Positions 42,060 through 55,028 of a stretch of DNA of 64,000 nt are shown here, in pieces (position 1 is the stretch's first letter; each line of letters begins with the position of its first letter). The position numbers were made by a program, and so were the translations under genes. The stretch comes from Cryptomeria japonica (Eukaryota > Streptophyta > Pinopsida > Cupressales > Cupressaceae). Under the pieces are notes generated by a model. It made no database searches, was not told the origin of the DNA, and saw nothing but the letters and a program-made list of their open reading frames with translations. The DNA lies in NCBI RefSeq assembly GCF_030272615.1, contig NC_081406.1:267643692-267707691 (forward strand). The letters run 5' to 3'.

Positions 42060-42442
42060 AGGTTAATGAAAAGTGAGCCTCTCACTTTGTTGGGGTCAGA
42101 GGGAAACCAAGGCAGTCTACCTTTGCTTGAGAAATCTAAGATGAATCTTCAACTGGCCTGTTCTTCCACTTCACAAGATATTCTTTGTACTAACTGTTTC
42201 GGGTACTACGACCCAATCCTACTATCCAAAATCTCTTCAATCTGATCCAGTTCCTTCCGAGGCAATTGTTTCTCAAGGTCTGCAACATTGTCCTCACTTA
42301 ATTTTGGTTCATGGTACTCATGAAGATCTGCAATGTTGAATACAGGTGAAATAATTAGATTATCTGGTAGCTCCACTTCATATGCATTTCCAGAATTGAA
42401 CTTCCTCAAAATCTTATAGGGTCCAAACTTCTTCATCTGCAA
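42060..42442 (-). pseudogene. Gypsy integrase C-terminus and chromodomain remnant
   Basis: From 42442 the frame reads MKKFGPYKILRKFNSGNAYE and then SPVFNIADLHEYHE, the GPY/F-type end of chromovirus integrase. After QIEEILDSRIGS the frame shifts. In another frame YKEYLVKWKNRPVEDSS, then a stop where the conserved Trp is expected, is recognisable as a chromodomain. In intact elements this domain directs integration to heterochromatin. Here it is broken by one frameshift and at least three stops. Confidence 0.8.
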
Positions 42443-42899
42443 CTTATTATAAGTTCAAACCGAGAATCTCTCTTTTCTCAAATATACCATCACTTCATCA
42501 CCAACTTCAAATTCCTTTTGTCTCCTCTTCTCATCTTCCTTCTCCTTATATTTGTTTTTCATGTCTTCCAAATGTTGTTTAACTTGAATGTGCAATGCTA
42601 CCATGTGATCTACAAAATATTATGCTTCTAAACTCTTCTATTCTTCACTGCTAATGTCTCTCAATTATGATATTCCTCTAGGATGCACTTCGATAATAAT
42701 CTCAAAAGGTGTTTTTTTAGTACTTCTATTCATTAAATTATTGTAGGCAAACTTTTCTTGTGCAAGGATCAAATCCCAACTTTTGGTTTTATCTCCCACT
42801 AAACATCTCAACAAGTTTCCCAAACTCCGGTTAACAACTTTGTCTGTCCATCAGTCTGTGTATGAAAGTAGAATTGAACTTCAAATCTATCTTCATCTT

Positions 42900-45460
42900 C
42901 TTCTAAAGTGTTCCCCAAAAATAGCCAACAAACTTAGTGTCTCTATCTGAAACTATGCTCTTAGGTAATCCATGCAATCTCACCACTTCCTTGAAAAATA
43001 GGTCTGCTACATGTAATGTATCTAATACCTTCTTACAAGGTATGAAATGAGCCATCTTATAAAATATATCCACTACTAGAAATATATAATCATTCCCTCT
43101 CGATGTCTTAGGCAATCCAAGTACAAAATCCATGCTTATATCCTCCCAAGGTCTCACCGATACTGTCAAAGGTTTATACAATCCCACATTCTCACTACTA
43201 CCTTTTGCAACTTGACAAACTCTACAACTCTATACATATCTCTTAACATCCTTATGAATCTAGGGCTAAAAGTACTGCTCATTCACCAATGCAACTGTTT
43301 TGTCAATTCCAAAATGTCTGACTAAACCTCCACTATGTTTCTCTTTTATTAGGTTCTTTCTCATGGAACTCTTAGGTATGCACAACTGAACTCCCCTGAA
43401 TAACATCCCATCCTGAATGAAATAATCCAACCATTTGCTCCTATCAACCATAACCAGTTCTCTACATGCTTTCCAAGGTTCTGCAAAATTCGGGTCTTCA
43501 TCATACAAGGTCTTCAAATATTCAAATCCTAATACTATCACTATCATCTCTGTCAGCAAATTCCTTCTCTTACTCAATGCATCAACAACTTTATTAAATT
43601 TTCCACTTCTATGCTTCAACACAAAGGTGTAACTCTACAAGAATTCTACCCATCTCATATGTCTCTGATTCAACTTACTCTGACTATTCAAATACTGCAA
43701 AGCTTGATGATCTATATACAACACAAACTCCTTAGGCAACAAGTAGTGTCTCCATTTCTTCAAGGCTTGACTTATGACATACAATTCCTGATCATACATT
43801 GAATATCTCTTTCGAGCATCATTTAATTTCTTATTGAAATAGGCTACTTCTCTCCCTTCTTAACTCAAAACTACCCCTATTGTTGTTCCACTTGAAATAC
43901 CTTATTGAATTCTAGTAAAGCTAACACAGGTTGCTCAGTCACTTTCTGCTTCAACAATTCAAAATTTTTGTTTTCTCTAGTGGTGTACTTGAATTCCTTT
44001 CGATCTCCTCTCATGGTCTCAGTCATAGTGTTACAAACTGAACTAAAATTTCTGATAAATCTTTGGTAAAAACTAGCCAATCCATGAAATGATCTTACCT
44101 CCTCAATGCTTTCCAGTGTAGGCCACTCAACAATGGCTTTCACTTTCTTAGGGTCCATCTTCAAACCATCCTTAGATATTACAAATCCTAAATAGACTAA
44201 CTCATCCTTCATGAAAGTACACTTCTTGATATTGATCAACAAAATTTATTCTCTCAACCTCTATAAAACTTGTCTTAATTGCAACAAATTATCCTCTTTT
44301 GTTTTACTAAAAATCAAAATGTCATCCAAATACACAATAACAAACTTACCCAATAATTTCTTCAATACTTCATTCATCAGCCTCATAAATTTACTCGGTG
44401 CATTAGTCAACCCAAAAGGCATCACCAACCATTCATAGAGTCCTTCATTTGTCTTAAATGTTGTCTTCCACTCATCACCTTCTCTAATCTTGATTTGATG
44501 ATATCCATTCTTCAAAACTATCTTTGTAAAGTATTTTGCTCCACTCAAATAGTCCATTATATCATCCATCCTAGGCAAAGGAAATCGGTATTTCACTATG
44601 ATCTTGTTTATTGCTCTTGAATCGGTACACATCCTCCATTTTCCATTCTTCTTAGGTTTCAATACTATTGGTACTACACAAGGGCCCAAACTCTCCTTGA
44701 TCAAACCTTTCTTCAACAACTCCTGCACTTATCTATTCACTTCTTCATTATCTGCCGGTGTCAACCGGTGTGCAACTTTGTTGGGCAAACTAGCTCCAGG
44801 AATCAAGTCCATGCAATGACTAATACTTCTAACGGGTGGCAATACATTAGGTACATTATTTGAAATGACGTCCTCATATTCTATCAAAAAATATCTTATC
44901 TCTTCCGGGTACTCTCCTTCCAGTTTTAGTCTCTTAGTCTTCTTAGGAATTAAGGCAAAACACACATTCTCATGTCTCAGTCCATCCATGAATTTCTTTC
45001 CATCTACTAAATAGATTCTGGTATTTGTACATAATTCATTCTTCAAAGACTCCTCCAAAGGTAACAAAGTTTTCTTCATCCCATTGGCCACAGTAGTGTA
45101 TGCATTCTTCCTCCCATCATGTATTGCCTGTCTATGAAACTGCCAAGGTCTTCCCAACAAAAGATGATAAATATCCATAGGCATAATATCATACAAAACT
45201 TCATCATGATAATTCCCAATTTTCAATTTTACCAAACACTGTTCACTTACTAACAACTTATGTTCATCCTGAATCCATGCTATCTGATAAGTCTTAGGGT
45301 ATTTCAATCTCTCCAATTTCAACTTATTCACCATCTCTTCTAAAACAAGATTATCTGAACTACCACTATCAATAAAAAACTTTACAACACTTACCGGATA
45401 CCTTACATCTGGTCTTGAACAAATTCTTCCTCTGCAAGGGTTCCTCATATCCTCCAGCAT
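42900..45460 (-). pseudogene. Gypsy pol: protease, RT, RNase H, integrase (broken)
   Basis: Protease near 45375 keeps the motif FIDSGSSDNLVL. RT runs from 44728: [20 protein letters not shown], then motif A as [15 protein letters not shown]. Val stands where the catalytic Asp of the family (KIDLK) belongs. [13 protein letters not shown] and the active site YLDDILIF follow. The RT thumb and RNase H connection are at 44242-43877 (VRSFHGLASFYQRFIRNFSS). RNase H is mostly lost. The integrase zinc region spans 43622-43200 ([26 protein letters not shown]). The core is at 43187-42903 ([35 protein letters not shown]), with two of the three acidic residues visible. Open stretches reach 243 codons. Confidence 0.9.
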
Positions 45461-45481
45461 GACACAAAGCTCTCCTCATCA

Positions 45482-46598
45482 TCAAAAATTCTCCATCTTT
45501 CGGTTTATTGTTTGACCCAGTGGGGTTTTCTTCCACCACTGCTGCTCTTTTGGTAGCCTCTGTCTTCTTACATTCGAATGCACGGTGTCATTCTCCTCCA
45601 CACTTAAAGAAAGTTCCTCTAAATGTGCTCTTGTCTTATCTTCCAAAGTTCTCATTCCGGTAACCAACTGGTTCTCTCCTTCATTATAAATTTCTATCAT
45701 CCTTCTAGTATGAATGACTTTCTTTGCTCACTTCCTTTTCCTTTTTTTGATCTATACTAGATCCTCTTCCTCCAGTATATCCTCTTCCTCCTTTAAATCT
45801 TCCTCCGGTAAACCTTCCACCTCTACCTCTCTGTCTCTGCTCATGTCTTTTATTAAATTTATCTTTAGCCTTCAGTGCATACTGGCAAGCCTCTTCAACA
45901 CTCTCTAATTTAATCATATTGAGTTCATCTTGTATAGACATCCGCAATCCATTCAAATATCTTACAATTTGTTCGACTTCATCATCAACACATCTGGATC
46001 TAATGTTCAATTTGTAAAATGCTTCGGTGTTCTCCTTTACACTAGATTCCTTTTGTCTCAGATTCTGCAACTTCTGGAACAAATCCACTTGATAATTTTC
46101 CAGGCTAAACTTTGATTTCAACTTAGAAATCATCCGATCCCATGTCTTAATCTTTTCTTTACCTCTTCTTTGTCTATCAACTTACAAATTCTCCCACCAA
46201 AGAGATGCATGACCTTTCAACTGGGTACAAGCATATTTCACCTTCCTCTCTTCTGCAATGTTTTCAAAATTAAAATACTTCTCCATCTCTGAGATCCAAT
46301 CCATCAATTAATCCACATCTAACTTCCCATCATATTTCAATGGGGTAAAATGAGGTTTAGTGTTAGCCCTACTCAAAATCCTTAAAAACCTTTCTTCATT
46401 TGGATCAACTGCCGGTAGGTTTACTTGTGCTGCTGGGGCTTCTTCTCCTTCATCTTCACTTACATCTTCAATATTTCGGCCTCTTCTTTGGGCTGTCTCC
46501 ATGGCTTCTAGTTGGGCTTCTATTCCTTGCAACATCTCCATCACAACAGGGTCTGCATTCCCATGTACTCCACCATTCCTAGTTCCTTTTTGCGCCAT
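45482..46598 (-). pseudogene. gag: Gypsy gag with degenerate zinc knuckle
   Basis: Starts MAQKGTRNGGVHGNADPVVM at 46598. The retrotransposon gag core lies in two open pieces, 46598-46308 and 46133-45705 (SKFSLENYQVDLFQKLQNLR; ESVEEACQYALKAKDKFNKR). It is followed by a Gly/Arg-rich nucleic-acid-binding stretch. The knuckle near 45620-45570 reads FFKCGGE, stop, HRAFEC: the first cysteine is phenylalanine and a stop replaces the residue before His. Confidence 0.87.
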
Positions 46599-46692
46599 TG
46601 ATTCACGCTAGTCCTCTGCAATTGTAGGTTGGATCCATAATCCACCACCCTACAACAAAATTTAGGACACGCAACCTCCAGAATGAAACTTT

Positions 46693-46704
46693 GCTTTGAT
46701 ACCA
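46693..46704 (-). promoter_or_regulatory. Gypsy primer-binding site
   Basis: TGGTATCAAAGC on the minus strand, two to three bases inside the 5' LTR: complement to the 3' end of initiator-Met tRNA with one change. Confidence 0.88.
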
Positions 46705-46706
46705 CT

Positions 46707-47483
46707 TGAAGTAGTCATTGGTGAGGAGGGACCTCAAGGAGATCAATCCAGACCAGTTAACAAGAGTAAAAACAAAGGAAACACATAAATATGATGAAGG
46801 AAATACAAAATAGATAGTTTTATTGCATGAAATTTGATTACATCCAACTGATAACAACCGAGTCACAACATACCAACACATAGGCCTAGTAGAATAGGTC
46901 ACAACCAGGACCTTGAATCGAAAGATCAATATTTTAGGCACAATCTATCTATCTGATACTCTAATTGATTGCATTCTAAAGCATGATTATATATATATAT
47001 ATATATATATATATCCAAAGGATCCAGTCGGCCCAAAAGGGATCAAAACCCGAAGAATAGGACCTAACGTGCAAAATTAACAATGTTAGCCTCTGCTAAG
47101 AGATTCCTCCGAAAAATCCAAAGGATGAAACACAGATCACGGGAAAAGGTTGGCCACATGCCAAGGAACATTGAAATCAACACTCAAGGCTCCACAATCT
47201 TTAGAATGGGTTCTAGTAGATCACCATAATAGGTCTCAGGCAACCGGTAACAAGAAACTGTCATGGAAACCGGTAGCGATATCTTGTTGGTAAGTGATCC
47301 AAATGAGATGCAGTCTGAAAGAAAGAAAGATGATCAAGTCTTCAAGTAGAATCCAACTCCACAGGATCTGGTGAGCCAAAACTAGGACACACAGAAAGGA
47401 AAATTGAAACTGCAAACAAAACATAAAGGAAAATGTTTTTGGTTGATGCAAGATTGCTGTGAACCGGGGATGCTCCTGCATCA
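46707..47483 (-). repeat. Gypsy 5' LTR
   Basis: 777 bp; on the minus strand TGATGCAGGAGCATCCCC...GACTACTTCA. Longer than the 3' LTR partly because of a TA run. Confidence 0.9.
46988..47014. repeat. (TA)n microsatellite in the gypsy 5' LTR
   Basis: 27 bases of TA. The 3' LTR has only a short imperfect ATATATAT at the same place, so the expansion came after insertion. Confidence 0.9.
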
Positions 47484-47488
47484 GAATA
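47484..47488. repeat. Gypsy TSD, right copy
   Basis: GAATA, identical to 41284-41288. The stretch from here to 48207 is AT-rich and unassigned. Confidence 0.9.
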
Positions 47489-48207
47489 TATAGAGGATCA
47501 TTGCCCTCTTAATATATCTTTTCACACTCATCTTGATGCGATCACCAAAATTATAAAACCTATGAACCAATTATATATAATCTTATCATTGTTCCAACAT
47601 GATAGAGTTATGGAGTGTTCTCTTCCAAAAAAATACCCAATCATATCACAAGATTATCCCACTTTCACCAATAACATGTAGGTGATAGATTCCAAGAGCT
47701 ACCCACTTTATACAATCTAGATAAGAATTCACTAGTGATATGTAGAGGATGATTGTCAAGATACCCATCTCAATAATTTAGTATTAGCATTAGTGTATTG
47801 GAAAAAATATGTGTCTCCAATGATGTCTCTTATTAAGATATGGTTCCATGGCTTTGAGTTTTATATTAATATAGGTGATTGATAGCATAGGCACTAGTAT
47901 TGGGTTTGCGTGAAGGCCATAAAGCATCCTAATTATGTAACTTATATGATTATATGATGACATAGATGATTAATGAAATATAGATATCTTATTGCTAGCC
48001 TTAGGTGATATATGTTGTTATGCTTAAACCTTATTCAATGATGATCATAAGTAATGATACTTTATCATCAATATTGTTGGTGTATAGAATTGAAGAAAGA
48101 ATGAGACCCACAACGTAGTCTAGGATACATTGATATACATTTTTATTTAGATGCATTAAAAGGGTAAGTGTTAGTAAACTAGGCTATATAATACACATGC
48201 AATTGTG

Positions 48208-48212
48208 TTACG
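48208..48212. repeat. Copia-III TSD, left copy
   Basis: TTACG, identical to 54770-54774. Confidence 0.92.
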
Positions 48213-49400
48213 TGTTGGAGACATGTGCCTCAAACTTACTGACCTAAATCTCTTGGAAGAGAACAATCGGTGAGATACTTGAGATGTCTTGGTGATAGGA
48301 AGTTTAGCTCTAAAGGATCTAAGTGATCAGATCGGTGAGACTTGTACTCGCTACTGCCAATGGGGAGTTTTTGTGTGACTTTAACTATCGATGTGATTTT
48401 TCTAACTCACATCAATGCTAGAAGTCTGGTCAATAAGTTCTGTTGAGGAGACTCTTGCCGATCTGGGGAGTTAGTGTGACATTGGTCTATGGTAAGACCT
48501 GAGAATGTTGGCCGAACAGTTGAAGTCCTACCGATGGATATGTTCTTGTTGAAAACCAATGTGACTCTTTCCAATGAGTTCATTTGGATTTCTAGTCATT
48601 AAGGTGACTTGTGAATTCAATGAGACATTTGCCAATGGTTGATCTCTTGCCGATAAGGCTGACAGTGAGATCGATATGACTCTTGCCAATGCTTGTGGTC
48701 TCAGTGTTTCTTAAAGGACATCAGGGAGACTTGGGATATCGGTTTGAGATCTCAGATGTTTTTCGATAATGTTCCTATTGCTGATGAACTTGAAGGTGGA
48801 TTGTGGTTGAATAGGCGCTGACTTGATTGGACTATTGATGTGTACGATAGACGTTCGAGGAATGTGCTGAGTTGGTAGTGATTGTTCATGACAAGTAAGG
48901 TTGATAGTTGGTCTTTAGTGGAAACTAAATCGAACTGTTCTTGGTTGATGAGAAAAACTTATTGTACAAAATTAATTGATAGTAATGGATGGATGAACAA
49001 GGTGATGAACAGGGGTGATCGGTAGATGGTATGGACATGGAATACAATTTTTCATTGAATGCTCAAAGAATTTTTCAAATAGTCATGTTGACTATAATTA
49101 GTTGAGAACTTGTTAATCGGGTGTTCTGTATGTTGCTTGAACAAAGACTAAATAGAGATTTAGTTTTCTTATTTTACTATAATACAAGAGACTTCTTCTT
49201 TGGTGTTATGGGTTTTTTCCCTGAGGGGTTTTCCCATGTAAATCTGGTGTTCAATTTTGTGTGTTGTTGATATTTTGCTTACTCTATTTCTGTGAATGTA
49301 CATTTTAAATGAACTATAATTGGAAATTGAACCTGTTATCTGCATTCTCCTCTTAGAATTAGCATTAGAAAGGTGTTTCCGCACCTTTACTTTCCTTACA
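48213..49400 (+). repeat. Copia-III 5' LTR
   Basis: 1188 bp, TGTTGGAGACATGTG...TTTCCTTACA. Contains the shared copia U5 block near 49205-49255. Confidence 0.92.
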
Positions 49401-49402
49401 AG

Positions 49403-49414
49403 TGGTATCAAAGC
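49403..49414 (+). promoter_or_regulatory. Copia-III primer-binding site
   Basis: TGGTATCAAAGC, two bases after the 5' LTR; initiator-Met tRNA complement with one change. Confidence 0.9.
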
Positions 49415-49512
49415 CTGGCCAATTGTGTTATCCTTGTGGGTAGGGTTGGTTTTTATGTTAATTCTAGAGTGGGAGTCTTGTAGAACTCTGATAATTACAA
49501 TTGCAGTTTAGA

Positions 49513-50310
49513 ATGGCAAGTACATCAGGAAGGGTATAAATTGAAATATTCAATGGTGGCAACTTTGAGTTGTGGAAACTCAAAATGAAAGATCTATTGG
49601 TTGTACGTGATCTTTGGCTTACCATGTCTGAAATGAAACCTTCTGGCATGGAGTAAGAAGATTGGGATTTGGCAGATCAAAAAGAAAAGGGGCCGATAAG
49701 GCTTTGTTTGGAAGACTCAGTTCTTCTAAATGTTCATGAAGAGAAGACTACATCTTCTTTATGGAAGAAATTAGGAGATATTTATTAGGGCAAGTCCTTG
49801 GTGAATAAGTTATTCCTAAGGAATAAGTTATATTCATTGAAGATGGAGGAAGGGGCATCTTTTGTTGATCACTTGAATATATTTAACATGCTAATTACTC
49901 AACTAACATTCATAGGTGTGAAAATTGATAATGAAGATCATTTTATGCTATTGTTGTGTTCCTTCCCAGATTCTTGGGATCACCTGGTGCTGGCCATTGG
50001 GAGTACGACAACCAATTTCAAGATAGAAGATGTGGTTGCTTCTTTGTTATTAGAAGAAATGAGAAGAAAAGATTCTAAGATGGAAAAGGAGGCTCTTGTT
50101 GTACGTGGCTGATCAAAAGAAAAAGGACAAGAAGTCCAAATCAAAATCAGATGGGAGATCAAAGTCTCCTGGCAAGAAGTCCAAGGTGAAGTCCTGGAAC
50201 TATCGGCAACCTGGTCATGTTTGAAAGGATTGCAAAGAGGAGAAAAAGAAGAAGAAGAAATCTTTTGATAATGATTCTTCTCAGAGTGAAACATATGCCT
50301 TCATTGCAGC
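49513..50310 (+). pseudogene. gag: Copia-III gag (broken)
   Basis: Starts MASTSGRV at 49513, then a stop and IEIFNGGNFELWKLKMKDLL, the usual N-terminus of TNT1-like gag. The core from 49798 is open for 104 codons (LRNKLYSLKMEEGASFVDHL; LLLCSFPDSWDHLVLAIGST). After 50111 the frame shifts. The zinc knuckle near 50195-50240 reads SWNYRQPGHV, stop, KDC: the first two cysteines are Ser and Tyr. Confidence 0.87.
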
Positions 50311-53300
50311 CTTGGCAACTAGGGCATCAAATGATGTCTGGAAGATTGATTCTGGAGCATCTTCCCACATGACATCTCACAGAGACTGGCTCACAAAGTA
50401 TAAAAATTACGATGGTGGAAAGGTGTATTTGGAAAGCGATTCATCTTTGGAGATATTTGGTTGTGTATGAGTCAAAATTCAATTCCCTGATGGAAGAATC
50501 AAAGGAGTTGATGGTGTAATGCATATACCAAGTTTGGCTCAAAATTTACTTTCTATAAGCAAGATGAATGATGTTGGAGTGCAAGTCATGTTCTCAAGAA
50601 ATAGCTGCAAAAAGACTAGAGGCTCGATGGTGTTGGCAAGGGGTGCTTGAATTGGTGCTTTGTATAAGCTGGAAGCACTTGTTGTACAATGTAACAATGT
50701 CTCTGCAAAGTCACAAAAGGTTGGTCCTGAAGGGAAGGAAAATGTTCATGTGAGTGAAAATTCTTTGGATGTTAAACTTCCAATAGAGAAGACTATGCTC
50801 TGACATCAAAGGTTCGGTCACATTGGTGAAAAAGGTTTAAAAGCCTTGAAAAATAAAAATTTGGTTGAAGGGCTTGATGATTTTAATTTGCAATTTGAAT
50901 TTTATGAACATTGTATATATGGTAAACATCATCGTGTTTCTTTTTACTCTAGTCATCACAAATCTTTTGGTGTTCTGGATTATATACACTTTGATGTTTT
51001 TGGTCTAGTAAATATTCCTTCATTGTCAAAGTCAAAATATTATGTATCTTTCATTGATGATTACTCGAGAAGGGCATTTGTATATTTTTTGAAAATAAAA
51101 TCAAAAGTGTTCAGTTGGTTTAAAGAGTTTAGGAACTTGGTTGAAAATTAGACTGGAAGAAAAATTAAATCCTTGAGGACAGATAATGGTGGTGAATTTT
51201 GTTCAGCAGATTTCGATAGGTATTGCAAAGACCATGGAATTAAAAGGCATAAAACAACACCTTACACTCCGCAGTAAAATGGAGTTGCTGAGAGGTTGAA
51301 CAAGATGTTGATGGAGAAGGCGAGAAGTATGTTAAGCAATGCTGGTCTGGAGCAGAAGTTTTGGATTGAGGTTGTAGCTACAACATGTTACTTATTTGCA
51401 ATCGGTCTCCTTCATCAACACTTGTTGATAAAACACTTTTGGAAGTGTGGTATGGAAATAAGCCCTCTCTAATACATGTTCGTGTCTTTGGTTGTAAAGC
51501 ATATGTTTATGTGCCTAATGAGAAGAGAACTAAATTGGAGAATAAAGTTTTTAAGTGTATCTTTATTGGCTATGCTATTGGTGTGAAAGGATACAAGCTT
51601 TGGGATCATGTGACTGAAAAGTTTGTATACAACAGAAGTGTAATCTTTCGTGAGTTGAAACCTTCTTTAGTGGATCTCCAGCCAGAGGTGGAAGAAGAAG
51701 TTGAGGAGAAAAATGACGTAGTCAAAATTCCTCTAACTCTAGAAAAAGAGGAACAACAAATTGACAGTGTACCTAAATCTGAGGAGAGTTTGAGCAGCTC
51801 TGAGAGTTCTGAAGAAGAACCACAACCTTAGCCTCAACCTATGAGGAGGTCTACACATGAAAAGAAGCAACCTAATAGGTATGGGTTCTCTATGTTAGAT
51901 TCTACATGTGTGTATGCTTTAATTACTAACACTAATGAGCCTAGGACTATTAAAGAGGCAATTGGGATGCCTAATTCAAACTCTTGGTTGGAAGCCATGA
52001 ATGAAGAAATGACACCATTAAAGAAGAATGCAACTTGGAGTTTGATGTCCTTGCCTAAAGGCAAGAAAGCTATTGGCTATAAGTGGGTATTTAAAAATAA
52101 AATCGGTCTGTATGGCAGTGTTGAAAAGTACAAAGTGAGGTTGGTTGCGAAGGGTTATTCCTAGGTAGAGGAAATTGATTATGGATAAAAATTTTCTCCT
52201 GTAGCCAAGATGACATCTATCAGATTTATTTTGTCACTTGCAACAACATATGACTTGGAGATTGAGCAAATGGATGTGAAGACAAAATATCTTCATGGTG
52301 ATCTTGAAGAAGAAATTTATATGTCCCAACCTGAGCACTTTGTGGAAAAAGGTAAATAAAATATGGTTTGCAAGTTAAAGAAATCTCTATATGGTTTGAA
52401 ACAATCACCTATAATGTGGTACCAAAAATTTGACACATTTGTTTTGTCTCTAGGATTTTTAAGATCAAAATCAGATCAATATGTATACTTTAAAACTAAA
52501 AATGATCGGGTTCTTATTATTGCGCTCTATGTTGATGATATATTGTTCATAGGGAATATTAAGTCTACAATTTCTGATCTAAAATATCAGTCGTCTGCAA
52601 AGTTCAAAATGAAGGATCTTGGTGCCGCTAAGTATATTCTGGGAATGGAAATAACTAGGGATAGGAAAATAAGAAAGCTTTGGCTTAGCTAGAGTAAGTA
52701 TATTAATACTATTTTGGAGAGATTTGGTATGACTGATTGCAAGCAGCTAGTTGTTCTAGTTTTGCAGGGAACAAAGCTATCTATTGAAGATTGTCCAAAA
52801 TATCCTACTAAGATAGAGGACATGACAAGAGTGCCTTATGCAAGTACAGTTGGTAGTTTAATGTATGCAATGGTCTATAGTAGGCCAGACATTGCCCAAG
52901 AAGCGAGAGTACTTAGTCAGTTCATGGCGAATCTAGGAAGGCCACATTGGGATGCTATGAAAAGAGTGTTTATATATTTAAAAGGCACATCACAATACAC
53001 TTTGTGCTATCATACTAACTTGTTTGTATCAAAGAGATCATTCAACATTTGAGGTTATCTAGATTCTGATTGGGCATGGGACATTGATATCAAAAAATCC
53101 ACCAGTGGATATATTTTCATGTTGAATGGTGGTGCAGTCAGTTGGATGAGCAAGCGACAGGTTGTGGTTGCTTTATCCACTACTGAAGCTGAGTACATGG
53201 AAGCAACACACTCCTACAAAGAATCTATTTGGCTTAGACGTTTGTGTTATGATATTGGGTTCAGTGCAGGGCAATGCACAATTTGTTGTGACAGGCAGAG

Positions 53301-53515
53301 TGCTATTTGTTTGGCGAAAAATACTTTCTATGCTAGGACGAAACATATTGATGTGTAGTATCACTTTGTACAAGATATGTTGGAGGATGGAAAGGTCTGT
53401 TTAGAAAAAAGTGGATACTCTAGGAAATGTTGTAGATGCATTGATGAAACCAGTAAGCACAAACAAGTATAGGTGGTGTGCTAGTTCGATGAGTCTTGGA
53501 TCCCATGAGTCTTAA
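50311..53515 (+). pseudogene. Copia-III pol: protease, integrase, RT, RNase H (broken)
   Basis: Protease near 50340 is intact at its core (WKIDSGASSHMTSH). The integrase zinc site has HQRFGHIGEKGLKALKNKNL, then FYEHCIYGK, where the first Cys is Tyr. The core shows FIDDYSRRAFVYFLK, LRTDNGGEF and NGVAERLN, so all three acidic residues remain. A TAA lies just before NGVAER, where the family has Gln. The region 51385-51831 is open. RT holds KWVFKNKIG, MDVKTKYLHGDLEEEIYMSQ and the active site YVDDILFIG. RNase H has SDWAWDIDIKKSTSGY, SKRQVVVALSTTEAEYMEAT and NTFYARTKHIDV. The frame ends at TAA 53513-53515. Most breaks are single in-frame stops. Confidence 0.92.
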
Positions 53516-53555
53516 TAGTTTTTGGGCGTTATGGAGGTATCAATAAGATATTTGT

Positions 53556-53567
53556 CAAGTGGGAGGT
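53556..53567 (+). promoter_or_regulatory. Copia-III polypurine tract
   Basis: CAAGTGGGAGGT immediately before the 3' LTR start TGTTGGAGAC. Confidence 0.8.
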
Positions 53568-54769
53568 TGTTGGAGACATGTTCCTTAAACTTACTAACCT
53601 GAATCTCCTAGAAGAGAAGAATTAGTGATACACTTGAGATGTCTTGGTGACAGGAAATTTATCTCTAAAGGATTAAAGTGATCAAATCAGTGAGAGTTGT
53701 CCTCGCTCTTGCCAATAGGGACTTTTGGTGTGACCTGGACTGTCGGTGTGAGTTTTCTAACTCACATCGATGCTAGAAGTCTAGTTGATAATTTATGTTG
53801 GGGAGATTCTTGTCAATCTCGGGAGTTGATGTGACTTTGGTCTACGGTAAGACCTGAGAATGTTGGCCCGACAGTTGAAAACCTATCGATGGATTTGTTC
53901 TTGTTGAACATTGGTGTGACTCTTTCCGATGAGTTCATTTGGACTGCTAGTCTTCAGGGTGACTTGTGACTTTGATGAGATATTTGTTGATGGTTGTTCT
54001 CTTACCGATAAGGCTAACAGTGAGATCGGTAGACCCTTGCTGATACTCATGGTCTTAGTATTTCTTAAAGGGCATTGGGGAGACTTGGGCTATCGGTTTG
54101 AGATCTCAGATGTTCACCGATAATGTTCCTCTTGTTGATGAAATTAAAGGTGGACCGTGGTTGAACAGGCACTGACTTGGTTGGACTATTGATGTGTACG
54201 ATAGACCTTGGAGGACTATGCTGAGTTGGTAGTGACTGTTCATGATAGGTAAGGTTGATGGTTGGTATACAGTGGAAACTGAATCGAACTGTTCTTGGTT
54301 GATGAAGAAAACTTGTTGTACAAAATCAATCAATAGTAATGGATGGATGAATAGGGTGATGAATGGAGGTGATTAGAAAGCTGTATGGGCATGGAATATG
54401 GTTTTTCATTGAATGATTGAAGAATTTTTTATATATTCATGTTGACTGTAATCAGTTGCAAACTTGTTAATCAGGTTTTTTGTATGTTGCCTGAATAGAG
54501 ACTGAATAGAGAGATAGTCTACACTTGTATGTAATTGTTCTTTTGCTCCAATACAAGAGACTTCTTCTTTGGTGTTGTGGGTTTTTTCCTTGAGGGGTTT
54601 TCCCATGTAAATCTAGTGTTCAAGTTTGGGTGTTGTTGATAGTTTTCTTACTCTATTTATGTGAATGTACATTTTAAATGAACTATAATTGGAAATTGAA
54701 CTTGTTATCTGCATTCTCCTCTTATAATTAGCATTAGGAAGGCATTTCTGAACCTTTTCTTTCCTTACA
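53568..54769 (+). repeat. Copia-III 3' LTR
   Basis: 1202 bp, TGTTGGAGACATGTT...TTTCCTTACA, with the U5 block near 54580-54630. Confidence 0.92.
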
Positions 54770-54774
54770 TTACG
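54770..54774. repeat. Copia-III TSD, right copy
   Basis: TTACG, identical to 48208-48212. Confidence 0.92.
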
Positions 54775-55028
54775 TCCACTTATTGCTAGTTGCTCACTTA
54801 TGTATGCGTGATCAAATTATGGTGTACTTGTGTAAAATGGCTTCAAGTATTGTGCAAGTTATTTTAATTATGCCTTTTCCAATAATGACAACAAGTAGTA
54901 TGAGATTCTCTTGGTTATCATTCATGATGGTGGATGAGGAAAAGGATGGGACCCATGGTTTAGCCTAAGATGCATTAAATTTCCTTAACCCAATGGGATG
55001 TATTTATGAGATTATATGTATTTGTGAG

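Larger units (their letters stand above)
41289..47483 (-). mobile_element. Ty3/gypsy chromovirus, complete structure (6.2 kb)
   Basis: Both LTRs, a primer site, gag, protease, RT, RNase H, integrase and a C-terminal chromodomain remnant are present on the minus strand, flanked by the TSD GAATA. The coding region is broken by many stops and frameshifts. The two LTRs differ by substitutions and small indels, including a TA-repeat expansion in the 5' LTR. The chromodomain places it among plant chromoviruses. The same LTR family occurs at 1-263. Confidence 0.93.
48213..54769 (+). mobile_element. Copia-III: Ty1/copia retrotransposon (TNT1/Tork-like), complete structure
   Basis: Both LTRs, primer site, gag, protease, integrase, RT, RNase H and polypurine tract, bounded by the TSD TTACG. 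The lineage differs from Copia-I and Copia-II: the active site is YVDDILFIG and the integrase reads FIDDYSRRAFVYFLK. Reading frame is almost colinear, with about a dozen stops and a few frameshifts. The LTRs differ at more than one base in ten over their first 170 bp, mostly by transitions, so the insertion is old. Confidence 0.93.
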
